Assembly: GCA_905480065.1 (NCBI GenBank)
Contig: CAJQOV010000093.1
Location: forward strand, 1 to 18,887
Direction of reading: 5' to 3'
From: an uncultured Gammaproteobacteria bacterium
GTDB lineage: Bacteria; Pseudomonadota; Gammaproteobacteria; UBA9214
Length of the DNA stretch: 18,887 bases
The notes beneath the pieces are model-generated. The model did not search any database. It worked only from the letters and a program-made list of their open reading frames with translations, and was not told where the DNA came from. Positions 7,010 through 14,178 of the stretch are shown here, piece by piece. A program made the position numbers and the translations under genes. The stretch's first letter is position 1. Each line of letters starts with the position of its first letter.

Positions 7010-7262
7010 CGGAATGCAAAGAACAAGCTTGCGCAGAGCCGCAACGGCGTGAAGATAACTCAAAAGACCCGCCACAGAGGACACAGAGGACACAGAGGAC
7101 ACAGAGAAAAGATTTTGTAAATATGGATCACCAGATCTATTGCGTGAGGATGCCGCAATTCGGTCAGGCCTGAACTCGATTTATTTCTGATTTTTTGTTT
7201 CTCTATGCCCTCTGTGGCGATTTGCCTGTCTTGCTGCGCCTTTGCGACCTGGTGCGAGGTAT
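7010..7262. repeat. intergenic inverted-repeat element with a tandem 9-mer array
   Basis: The whole gap between two converging genes has repeat structure. A perfect 11-bp inverted repeat, CGCCACAGAGG (7070-7080) and CCTCTGTGGCG (7209-7219), extends inward imperfectly (ACACAGAG against GCATAGAG, then A-rich). The left arm carries the 9-mer ACAGAGGAC 3.7 times in tandem (7074-7106). Outside the arms both flanks carry GCAAAG and GCGCAG words in opposite orientation. I recall CACAGAGGACACAGAG words as common intergenic repeats in many environmental bacteria, which suggests a MITE-like or similar non-coding mobile repeat; this is memory, not a search. The outer limits are uncertain. Confidence 0.65.
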
Positions 7263-7264
7263 CG

Positions 7265-7858
7265 CTAGGGCAAGACGAGGCCCTCATTGGCAAGCATGCT
7301 GGTCAGCCGGATCAGCGGCAGCCCGATCAGTGCGGTCGGGTCTTCGCCTTCCATGCGTTCGAACAGGGTGATACCCAGCCCTTCCGACTTGAAGCTGCCG
7401 GCACAGTTGTAGGGTTGCTCGGCGCGCAGGTAGCGCTCAATCTGCTCCCCGGCCAGGTTGCGGAACTGCACATGGAAGGGAACCATGTCGACCTGCAGCC
7501 CGCCGCTTGCGCTGTTCAGCAGGCATATGCCGGTGTAGAAGCTGACACGCTTGCCGGATAAAAATGCCAGTTGAGCAACGGCATTTTCATAAGTACCCGG
7601 CTTGCCGAGGATGTCGTTGCCAGTGCTGGCGACCTGGTCGGAGCCGTTGATCAGTCCCTGCCGTGCTGCGCCGACTGCCTGTGCTTTCAGCTGTGCAAGG
7701 CGCTGTACCAGTGCCGGTGGCGTCTCACCGTCCTGTGCGGTTTCGTCTGCATCCGGTGCCACGGTGTCAAATGGCAGCCCCAGACGTTGCAGCAGCTGTT
7801 TCCGGAATGGTGACGTGGAGGCGAGAACCAGTGGCAGATGGGAGGTAGTGGAAATCAT
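7265..7858 (-). CDS. yceF: 7-methyl-GTP pyrophosphatase YceF (Maf family)
   Basis: A 197-residue Maf nucleotide pyrophosphatase that removes non-canonical nucleotides. The N-terminal LASTSPFRKQLL, the catalytic region GSDQV with D74, and the C-terminal stretches CAGSFKSEGLG and DPTALIGLPL follow E. coli YceF closely, which points to the m7GTP-specific YceF subfamily rather than the dTTP/UTP-specific YhdE group. The gene starts 11 bases after the pyruvate carboxylase subunit stop and is probably the last gene of that minus-strand operon. In E. coli yceF is directly divergent from yceD; here two carboxylase genes lie between them. Confidence 0.95.
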   Translation of the reverse strand: MISTTSHLPLVLASTSPFRKQLLQRLGLPFDTVAPDADETAQDGETPPALVQRLAQLKAQAVGAARQGLINGSDQVASTGNDILGKPGTYENAVAQLAFLSGKRVSFYTGICLLNSASGGLQVDMVPFHVQFRNLAGEQIERYLRAEQPYNCAGSFKSEGLGITLFERMEGEDPTALIGLPLIRLTSMLANEGLVLP

Positions 7859-7869
7859 CTGCGCGTCAC

Positions 7870-9693
7870 TCAGTTTTCAGACACGATTTCGATCAGGGTC
7901 TCATCCGGGTTTACGCTGTCACCCTTGGTAACGTGGATGGCCGTAACTCGTCCGGCAACCGGTGACTGGATTTCCGTTTCCATCTTCATGGCTTCAGTAA
8001 TCAGCAGCGGAGTGCCCGCACAGATCAGATCGCCGGTGACGACCAGAATCTCGACGATGGTGCCCGGCATCGAGGTGGTCACATGACCCGGATGGGTGGC
8101 GCGCGGACGCCTGCTGCCGGTGCGCGAGATATCCTGCTCGGCACTTCCGGCCGGCAACTCGTCGAGAATTTCCACCAGCACTTCTTCCGGCACACCGTCT
8201 ACCGTCATGTAGAACGGACGGTTATCCAGGGTGCGGTGCCCGGTCCCGGTAATCCGGATGTGATAGGGCTCCCCATGCAGGGTTACGTTGAACTCGGTAG
8301 GCCGCGAACGACGCTCTTCCTGGCCACTGGACGGTGATTCCAGAGTTTCCGGTGTGAGCGTTCCCTGTCTGCGATGTTGAAGAAAATCCTTGCCGATATC
8401 CGGGAACATGGCATAGGTCAGCACATCTTCCTCGCAGCTGGCCAGCACGCCAATGACCTCGCGCAGACGCCCCATTTCGGGCGACAACAAATCCGCGGGG
8501 CGAACATCGATGGTCTGTTCGGTACCAATGGCATTGCGGCGCACAGTCTCGTCCAGTTCGGCGGGAGCCCGGCCATACTTGCCCTGCAGATAGAGTTTCA
8601 CCTCATTGGTAATGGTCTTGTAACGCTGGCCGGTCAGGACATTGAGGACTGCCTGGGTGCCGATGATCTGTGAAGTCGGTGTGACCAGTGGCGGATAGCC
8701 GAGATCCTTGCGGACTGCTGGTATTTCGTGAAATACCTCGTCTAGCCGGTCCAGTGCGCCCTGTTCGCGCAATTGTGTATACAGGTTTGAAATCATGCCG
8801 CCCGGCACCTGGTTGACCTGGACCCGGGTATCCGGGTCGTGGAATTCGCCCTCGAACTGGTGATATTTCTTGCGCACGGTGCGGAAATACAGGCCGATGA
8901 CCTGTAGCGCCTCCAGATCCAGTCCGGTGTCATAGGGGGTGTCGCGCAGTGCGGCGACCAGACTTTCCGTGGCCGCGTGGCTGGTGCTGCCGGAAAACGA
9001 AGAAATTGCCGTATCAATGTGTTCGCAGCCGTTCTCGATGGCCTTCAGCAGGCACATTTCGGCAATACCTGCGGTGGCATGACAGTGCAGGTGCAGTGGT
9101 AGCCGGGTGGCCTTGCGAATAGCGCTTACCAGATCTGCTGTCACCATTGGTGTCAGCAGGCCGGCCATGTCCTTGATGGCTATGCTGTTACAACCCATAT
9201 CCTGCAGTACACAGGCCATATCAACGAAGTTCTGTGTGCTGTGCACCGGACTGGTGGTGTAACAGATCGTACCCTGGGCATGCTTGCCGGCCTGTTTAAC
9301 TGCCTCGATGGAGGTTTGCAGGTTGCGTGTATCGTTGAGTGCATCGAAGATGCGAAAAACATCGATGCCATTCTCGGCGGCGCGTGCGACGAAGGCGCGT
9401 ACCACGTCGTCGGAATAGTGGCGGTAGCCGAGCAGATTCTGGCCGCGCAACAGCATTTGCAGGCGCGTGTTCGGCAATGCGGCGCGCAGTTCGCGCAAGC
9501 GTTGCCAGGGGTCCTCCTTGAGGTAGCGCAGGCAGGCATCGAAGGTGGCGCCGCCCCAGACCTCCAGCGACCAGTATCCGATACGATCGAGCTGTTCGCA
9601 GATCGGCAGCATGTCACTGGTGCGCATGCGGGTCGCAATCAGCGACTGGTGTGCATCGCGCAAAATGACGTCTGTGATATGTACGCCTGGCAT
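7870..9693 (-). CDS. pycB: pyruvate carboxylase subunit B (carboxyltransferase and biotin carrier)
   Basis: A 607-residue protein. The N-terminal HMGL-like TIM barrel (about 5-270) carries D13 (ILRDAHQS), the carboxylatable lysine K174 (AIKDMAGL) and the metal-binding H203/H205 (HCHATAG). The conserved central carboxylase domain follows to about 465. After a linker, a biotinyl domain ends the protein, with biotin lysine K570 in EAMKMET. It transfers carboxyl from biotin to pyruvate, giving oxaloacetate. A close alternative is the alpha subunit of sodium-pumping oxaloacetate decarboxylase, but no beta or gamma membrane subunits are present, and the adjacent biotin carboxylase favours two-subunit pyruvate carboxylase. 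The start has a good AGGAAG Shine-Dalgarno 8 bases upstream. The gap to subunit A is 22 bases. Confidence 0.93.
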   Translation of the reverse strand: MPGVHITDVILRDAHQSLIATRMRTSDMLPICEQLDRIGYWSLEVWGGATFDACLRYLKEDPWQRLRELRAALPNTRLQMLLRGQNLLGYRHYSDDVVRAFVARAAENGIDVFRIFDALNDTRNLQTSIEAVKQAGKHAQGTICYTTSPVHSTQNFVDMACVLQDMGCNSIAIKDMAGLLTPMVTADLVSAIRKATRLPLHLHCHATAGIAEMCLLKAIENGCEHIDTAISSFSGSTSHAATESLVAALRDTPYDTGLDLEALQVIGLYFRTVRKKYHQFEGEFHDPDTRVQVNQVPGGMISNLYTQLREQGALDRLDEVFHEIPAVRKDLGYPPLVTPTSQIIGTQAVLNVLTGQRYKTITNEVKLYLQGKYGRAPAELDETVRRNAIGTEQTIDVRPADLLSPEMGRLREVIGVLASCEEDVLTYAMFPDIGKDFLQHRRQGTLTPETLESPSSGQEERRSRPTEFNVTLHGEPYHIRITGTGHRTLDNRPFYMTVDGVPEEVLVEILDELPAGSAEQDISRTGSRRPRATHPGHVTTSMPGTIVEILVVTGDLICAGTPLLITEAMKMETEIQSPVAGRVTAIHVTKGDSVNPDETLIEIVSEN

Positions 9694-9715
9694 GTGTATG
9701 CTTCCTGCGAAGGAC

Positions 9716-11134
9716 CTACAACCCCAGATGTGCTGATACGGCAGCGGCCAGTGCTGCGGTCAACTCACGGGTCGGTCGACTGGTGGTGTAGCGTACCAGT
9801 TCCGGATGATCTTCAACAAACCCGGTGTCGAAATCTCCGGCCCGGAAAGCCGGCACCTTGAGCAGTTCCAGGTAGTAGGGGATTGTAGTCCTGACGCCAT
9901 ATACCCCGGTGTCCTGCAGGGCACGGCTGGCACGATTCAGCAGCTCCGGCCAGGTGAGTGCCCAAACCGTCAGCTTCGCGCACATGGAATCATAATAAGG
10001 CGGAATTTCGTATCCCGTGTATATGGCGGCATCGGTTCGTACGCCCGGGCCGCCTGGTGCGAAATAGCGGGTAATGCGTCCAAAGCTGGGCAGAAAGTCG
10101 TTTTTGGGATCTTCTGCATTGATGCGCAGCTCCATTGCATAGCCACGCAGGCTGATTTCGTGTTGCGCGTAACTCAGGGGCAGTCCGCTGGCAATCCGGA
10201 TCTGCTCACGCACGATATCAATGCCGGTGATATTTTCGGTAATGGTATGTTCGACCTGGATGCGCGTGTTCATCTCCATGAAGTAAAAACTGCCATCCGC
10301 ATCAAGCAGGAATTCGACCGTGCCGGCATTTTCATAAGTGACCGCACGGGCTGCACGTACCGCCATGGTCCCCAGCCATTGCCGTTGCTGCTCGTTAATT
10401 TGCGGCGAGGGGGCTATCTCGATCAGCTTCTGGTGACGGCGTTGTATCGAGCAATCACGCTCAAACAGGTGCACGGTGTTGCCATGCCGGTCAGCCAGGA
10501 TCTGGACCTCGATATGCCGCGGGCGATCGATGCATTTTTCCAGAAATATGTCTGCCGATCCGAACGCCTTGGTCGCTTCTGACAGGACGCGGTCGTAATA
10601 GCGGCGTAGCTCGGTTTCATTGTTGCAGCGCCGGATTCCGCGTCCACCGCCGCCGGAAGTGGCTTTCAGCATGACCGGGTAACCGATGTTTCCTGCCAGC
10701 GCCACGGCTTCTTCCAGGCTGCCCAGGTTGCCATCGCTGCCGGGTACCACCGGTATCCCGGCTGCCTGCATGGCGCGGCGAGCCTCGACCTTGTTGCCCA
10801 TGCGGCGTATTACGTCCGCGTCCGGGCCGATGAAACGTATCTGGCGTTGCTGGCAGATTTCCGCCAGCAGCGGGTTTTCCGAGAGAAAGCCATAACCCGG
10901 GTGCAGGGCATCGCAACCTGTGGCAACCGCGAGATTGACGATCCGGTGGGCGTTCAGGTAGCCGGCAATCGACTCGGGTCCAATGTTATGGGCCTCGTCG
11001 GCTTTCTTGACATGCAGTGCGTGGCGGTCCGCATCGGCATAAATAGCCACTGACGTGATGCCGGCCTCGGCGCAGGCGCGGATGATCCGAACGGCAATCT
11101 CGCCACGGTTGGCGATAAGTATTTTTTTGATCAC
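9716..11134 (-). CDS. pycA: pyruvate carboxylase subunit A (biotin carboxylase)
   Basis: An ATP-grasp biotin carboxylase that uses ATP and bicarbonate to carboxylate the biotin on PycB. Visible features are the N-terminal KKILIANRGEIAVRI, the ATP-binding KATSGGGGRG (about 157-166), FLEKCIDRPRHIEVQ, and the catalytic MEMNTRIQVEHTITE. The C-terminal ending (AAAVSAHLGL) resembles Pseudomonas PycA (AAHAGL) from memory. There is no ATG near the start. GTG at 11134 gives VIKKILIANRG, the usual family start, and 472 residues; TTG at 11188 would add 18 unconserved residues. Neither has a good Shine-Dalgarno. AccC, the acetyl-CoA carboxylase subunit, is the main alternative and is disfavoured by the pycB neighbour. 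First gene of the pycA-pycB-yceF operon. Confidence 0.93.
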   Translation of the reverse strand: MIKKILIANRGEIAVRIIRACAEAGITSVAIYADADRHALHVKKADEAHNIGPESIAGYLNAHRIVNLAVATGCDALHPGYGFLSENPLLAEICQQRQIRFIGPDADVIRRMGNKVEARRAMQAAGIPVVPGSDGNLGSLEEAVALAGNIGYPVMLKATSGGGGRGIRRCNNETELRRYYDRVLSEATKAFGSADIFLEKCIDRPRHIEVQILADRHGNTVHLFERDCSIQRRHQKLIEIAPSPQINEQQRQWLGTMAVRAARAVTYENAGTVEFLLDADGSFYFMEMNTRIQVEHTITENITGIDIVREQIRIASGLPLSYAQHEISLRGYAMELRINAEDPKNDFLPSFGRITRYFAPGGPGVRTDAAIYTGYEIPPYYDSMCAKLTVWALTWPELLNRASRALQDTGVYGVRTTIPYYLELLKVPAFRAGDFDTGFVEDHPELVRYTTSRPTRELTAALAAAVSAHLGL

Positions 11135-11190
11135 GTTCGGTACCGGGCTGGTGGGCAGGTCAGATCCAGGATCTGGAATTATGCTCAATT

Positions 11191-11219
11191 TAAGTACGGG
11201 TTTTGTGGATACCTGTCAA
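11191..11219 (-). promoter_or_regulatory. pycA: possible pycA promoter
   Basis: On the minus strand a perfect TTGACA lies at 11219-11214. The -10 is poor: TACTTA at a 17-base spacer, or TTAAAT (11193-11188) at 20 bases. A start near 11181-11185 would lie downstream of the TTG at 11188 and so favour the GTG start of pycA. The element is divergent from the yceD promoter, about 60 bp away. Confidence 0.3.
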
Positions 11220-11274
11220 TAGCCAGGTGCTCCGCAAGGGAGCGGAAAAATCCCGGCAATTCAGTGATTCTGCT

Positions 11275-11306
11275 TTGACAGGGGGCGGGGCCATGGATAG
11301 TATAAG
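11275..11306 (+). promoter_or_regulatory. strong promoter of the yceD-rpmF-plsX-fab operon
   Basis: A perfect -35 TTGACA (11275-11280) is followed after 17 bases by TAGTAT (11298-11303), which overlaps TATAAG (11301-11306, spacer 20). Either -10 starts transcription between about 11309 and 11313, within 0-4 bases of the yceD ATG at 11313. This promoter likely drives the ribosomal and fatty-acid cluster. Confidence 0.6.
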
Positions 11307-11312
11307 CGGGTT

Positions 11313-11825
11313 ATGATAGACCGCTTGCCAGATCGGCTGGATTTGCTGGCAACTGCAGATGCAGGCCGGGTGTTGCGTGGGCGCATGAAGTTGTCTGCAA
11401 TGCCGCGCCTGTTGCCTGCGCTGACATCTTCAGATGGCGATTTGCAAGTGAGTCTGGAACTCGGCAAGGATCCGGATGGTACCCGGTATCTGCGCGGCAC
11501 GATACAGGGTGATGTGCAGTTGCAGTGTCAGCGTTGCCTCGAACCCATGACCCTGTCACTGGATCTCGGCTTCTGCCTCGGTATCGTACGCGAACTGGAG
11601 GCCATCCATGCGCTGCACGAGCGTTATGACCCGGTACTGGTCAGCGCAGAGCCAACGAGTCTGGCGGATATCGTGACCGATGAGGTGCTGCTGGCGTTAC
11701 CACTGGTGCCGGCACATGCTGACAACGGCAAGTGCCATGCGTTTGTTCAGGATTACAAGCCGCCGCAGCCGGAACAGCGGGATGGCCCGTTTGCCGCACT
11801 GGCAGAATTGAAACAGAAACCGTAG
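11313..11825 (+). CDS. yceD: YceD, DUF177 protein for 23S rRNA accumulation
   Basis: A 170-residue DUF177 protein. The central CQRC pair (C72, C75) and the downstream block IVTDEVLLALPLVPAH match E. coli YceD (VEDEIILALPVVPVH), and the length is equal within three residues. The family is needed for normal 23S rRNA levels; the molecular mechanism is not established, and plant homologues also act in 23S rRNA processing. It stands before rpmF in most bacteria, as here. There is no clear Shine-Dalgarno (AAGCGGGTT before the ATG), and the promoter lies almost on the start codon. Confidence 0.95.
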   Translation: MIDRLPDRLDLLATADAGRVLRGRMKLSAMPRLLPALTSSDGDLQVSLELGKDPDGTRYLRGTIQGDVQLQCQRCLEPMTLSLDLGFCLGIVRELEAIHALHERYDPVLVSAEPTSLADIVTDEVLLALPLVPAHADNGKCHAFVQDYKPPQPEQRDGPFAALAELKQKP

Positions 11826-11841
11826 TAGAGGAGTAGCAAGC

Positions 11842-12021
11842 ATGGCCGTTCAGCAAAATCGCAAAACGCCGTCGAAGCGCGGTATGCGCCGTTCACATGA
11901 CAAGTTGACTGCAAAAACATTGTCGATAGAACCGACCACCGGTGAGACCCACCTGCGCCACCACATCAGCGCCGATGGATTCTATCGTGGCCGCAAGGTG
12001 ATCGACAAAACGCAGGACTGA
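11842..12021 (+). CDS. rpmF: ribosomal protein bL32
   Basis: A 59-residue basic protein beginning MAVQQNRKTPSKRGMRRSHD, the hallmark of bL32, and ending RGRKVID plus four residues. It belongs to the large ribosomal subunit. The start has a strong Shine-Dalgarno (AGAGGAG, 11827-11833). It lies 16 bases after yceD and before plsX, the order conserved in gammaproteobacteria. The four-cysteine zinc ribbon found in some bL32 copies is absent, so this is the zinc-independent form. Confidence 0.97.
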   Translation: MAVQQNRKTPSKRGMRRSHDKLTAKTLSIEPTTGETHLRHHISADGFYRGRKVIDKTQD

Positions 12022-12040
12022 TTGCCGTCCTGATAATAAT

Positions 12041-12106
12041 GTGCACCTGCGCGGGTAGCTGCTGCTCTCCCGGTGCACTTGCAACTGGTCCAGGTGCCCG
12101 CACCTG
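12041..12106 (+). other. two hairpins between rpmF and plsX
   Basis: GTGCACC (12041-12047) pairs with GGTGCAC (12072-12078), with GGG/CCC able to pair further in. CAGGTG (12091-12096) pairs with CACCTG (12101-12106) around the 4-base loop CCCG. No T-run follows, so neither is an intrinsic terminator. They may be RNA processing or stability elements, or affect plsX translation, whose ATG is 19 bases downstream. Confidence 0.45.
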
Positions 12107-12125
12107 TGTGGTCTGACTGCATGGC

Positions 12126-13154
12126 ATGAACAAGCCGGTAACGATTGCGCTGGACGCAATGGGTGGTGACGTGGGTTGCGCGGTCGTCGTGCCTGCTGCC
12201 TTGCATGCGTTAACGGGATATCCCGACCTGCAGATTATCCTGGTCGGAGATGAGGCATCCATAACGGCCGAACTGGAACGCCACTCCGCTGTTCCCGTTG
12301 AAAGGCTGAAAACCCGGCACGCCAGCCAGACAGTAATGATGGACGAAGCACCGTCCAGCGCATTACGCAACAAGAAGGACTCTTCCATGCGGGTTGCCCT
12401 GAACCTGGTCAGGGAAGGAATTGCCGACGCCTGTGTCAGTGCTGGAAATACCGGTGCCCTCATGGCTACCTCCCGGTTTGTACTGAAGATGTTGCCCGGG
12501 ATTGACCGTCCTGCAATCTGTACGCGGTTGCCTACCCAGCGCACCCATACCTGGATGCTTGATCTCGGGGCAAACGTGGAATGTGAAGCCGAACACCTGT
12601 TCCAGTTCGCTATCATGGGGTCGGTACTTGCGCAGTCCTTGGATGGTACGGCGCGTCCGGCAATCGGTGTGCTGAATATCGGCGAGGAGGAAATGAAGGG
12701 CAATGAACAGGTCAAGGCAGCGGCGAAGCTGATTGCCGAAAGCCATCTCAACTATGGCGGTTTTGCCGAGGGCGATGATATTTACAAGGGCCAGTTCGAC
12801 GTGATCGTCTGTGATGGTTTTGTCGGCAATATCTCGCTCAAGACCAGCGAAGGCGTGGCGAAAATGATCGCTACCTTCATCAGGGAAGAATTCAATCGTA
12901 ATTTGCTGACCAGGCTGGCGGCGCTGGTCGCCATGCCGGTACTCAAGGCATTTCGCCGCCGTATCGATCCACGGTTATATAATGGCGCCAGCCTGCTGGG
13001 TCTTGGTGGTATCGTGATCAAGAGTCATGGCGGAGCCGATGCGCTGGCCTTTGCCAACGCCATCAAGGTTGCAGTACTGGAAGTACGCGAGGGCGTACCG
13101 GATCGGATCCGGGCGCAGCTGGGTTCCTGGCAGGAGAGCAGACAGACGCAATGA
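12126..13154 (+). CDS. plsX: phosphate acyltransferase PlsX
   Basis: A 342-residue peripheral membrane enzyme that makes acyl-phosphate from acyl-ACP and phosphate, the donor for PlsY in phosphatidic acid synthesis. The N-terminal ALDAMGGD (8-15), VSAGNTGALMA, GVLNIGEEEMKG and VCDGFVGNI are family blocks. The length is typical. The start has no visible Shine-Dalgarno and follows two hairpins. Another ATG 5 bases earlier, at 12121, opens a different reading frame. The stop overlaps the fabH start by 4 bases (ATGA), so the two are probably translationally coupled. Confidence 0.97.
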   Translation: MNKPVTIALDAMGGDVGCAVVVPAALHALTGYPDLQIILVGDEASITAELERHSAVPVERLKTRHASQTVMMDEAPSSALRNKKDSSMRVALNLVREGIADACVSAGNTGALMATSRFVLKMLPGIDRPAICTRLPTQRTHTWMLDLGANVECEAEHLFQFAIMGSVLAQSLDGTARPAIGVLNIGEEEMKGNEQVKAAAKLIAESHLNYGGFAEGDDIYKGQFDVIVCDGFVGNISLKTSEGVAKMIATFIREEFNRNLLTRLAALVAMPVLKAFRRRIDPRLYNGASLLGLGGIVIKSHGGADALAFANAIKVAVLEVREGVPDRIRAQLGSWQESRQTQ

Positions 13155-14119
13155 AATATTCACGCATTATCGGTACTGGCAGCTATCTGCCCGAGAAGAT
13201 CCTGTCCAATCATGATCTGGAAAAGATCATGGATACCTCTGACAGCTGGATCCGCGAGCGAACAGGTATCAGCAAGCGTCATATTGCCGCGGGTGATGAA
13301 ACCACCTGTGACCTTGCCGAGATCGCTGCCACGCGCGCGATGGAGGCGGCCGGAAAAACTCCCCGCCAGATCGACCTGATCGTATTTGCCACTACCACGC
13401 CGGACCGGATATTCCCGAGTACTGCCTGCCTGCTGCAGCAGCGCCTGGATATTCATGGCACAGCCGCATTTGACATACAGGCGGTGTGTACCGGATTTAT
13501 CTACGCGCTTGGTGTTGCGGATAATTTCATCAAGTGTGGTGCTGCAAAGTGTGCGCTGGTGGTGGGTGCCGAAACGCTGTCACGAATTGTGAACTGGAAT
13601 GACCGCGGTACCGCGATCCTGTTTGGTGACGGCGCGGGTGCCGTGGTGCTGGAGGCCAGTGACGAGCCGGGAATCCTGTCCACGCATTTGCATGCCGATG
13701 GCAGCTATGAACACCTGCTTACCGTGCCGAGCGGCATCTCGCAGGGATACGAGCATGTCCAGGCCGGTGAGGCCTATATACAGATGCAGGGCAATGAAGT
13801 TTTCAAGATGGCAGTCAATACGCTCGGTCGAATTGTGGATGAAACACTGGCGGCGAACAACATGAGCAAGTCCGACGTCAACTGGCTGATTCCGCACCAG
13901 GCCAATATTCGTATTATCCAGGCAACTGCCAAGAAACTGAAAATGAACATGGACCATGTTGTCGTTACCGTTGACGAGCATGGCAATACCTCTGCGGCGT
14001 CGGTGCCGCTGGCGCTGGATACCGCAATCCGCGACGGGCGCATACAACGCGGCGAAGTGTTGCTGCTGGAGGCCTTCGGTGGCGGTTTCACCTGGGGCTC
14101 GGCGCTGGTTCGCTACTAG
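13151..14119 (+). CDS. fabH: beta-ketoacyl-ACP synthase III FabH
   Basis: A 322-residue condensing enzyme that joins acetyl-CoA and malonyl-ACP to start fatty-acid synthesis. The catalytic triad is visible as C113 (QAVCTGF), H249 (IPHQANIRI) and N279 (EHGNTSAAS), and the C-terminal GGGFTWGSALVRY is canonical. The length matches the E. coli enzyme within a few residues. It overlaps plsX by 4 bases. The 59-base gap to fabD holds a short hairpin (CCGGA/TCCGG near 14122) and no gene. Confidence 0.98.
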   Translation: MKYSRIIGTGSYLPEKILSNHDLEKIMDTSDSWIRERTGISKRHIAAGDETTCDLAEIAATRAMEAAGKTPRQIDLIVFATTTPDRIFPSTACLLQQRLDIHGTAAFDIQAVCTGFIYALGVADNFIKCGAAKCALVVGAETLSRIVNWNDRGTAILFGDGAGAVVLEASDEPGILSTHLHADGSYEHLLTVPSGISQGYEHVQAGEAYIQMQGNEVFKMAVNTLGRIVDETLAANNMSKSDVNWLIPHQANIRIIQATAKKLKMNMDHVVVTVDEHGNTSAASVPLALDTAIRDGRIQRGEVLLLEAFGGGFTWGSALVRY

Positions 14120-14178
14120 TGCCGGAGCATCCGGATTGCACAGCCCAATGCTGCTGACTTGAGTAACCCTGAAAATTC

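Noticed and set aside
7074..7106. Short regularly repeated units, as in a CRISPR array
   Set aside because: The 9-mers are directly adjacent with no spacers; this is a simple tandem repeat.
7870..9693. Sodium-pumping oxaloacetate decarboxylase alpha subunit
   Set aside because: No beta or gamma membrane subunit genes are adjacent and a biotin carboxylase gene is, which fits pyruvate carboxylase.
12041..12106. Terminator after rpmF
   Set aside because: Two stems are present but no T-run follows, and plsX is expected to be co-transcribed.
11966..12751. Minus-strand frame of 261 codons opposite plsX
   Set aside because: It lies antisense to rpmF and plsX, both clearly conserved; its composition is that of a codon shadow.
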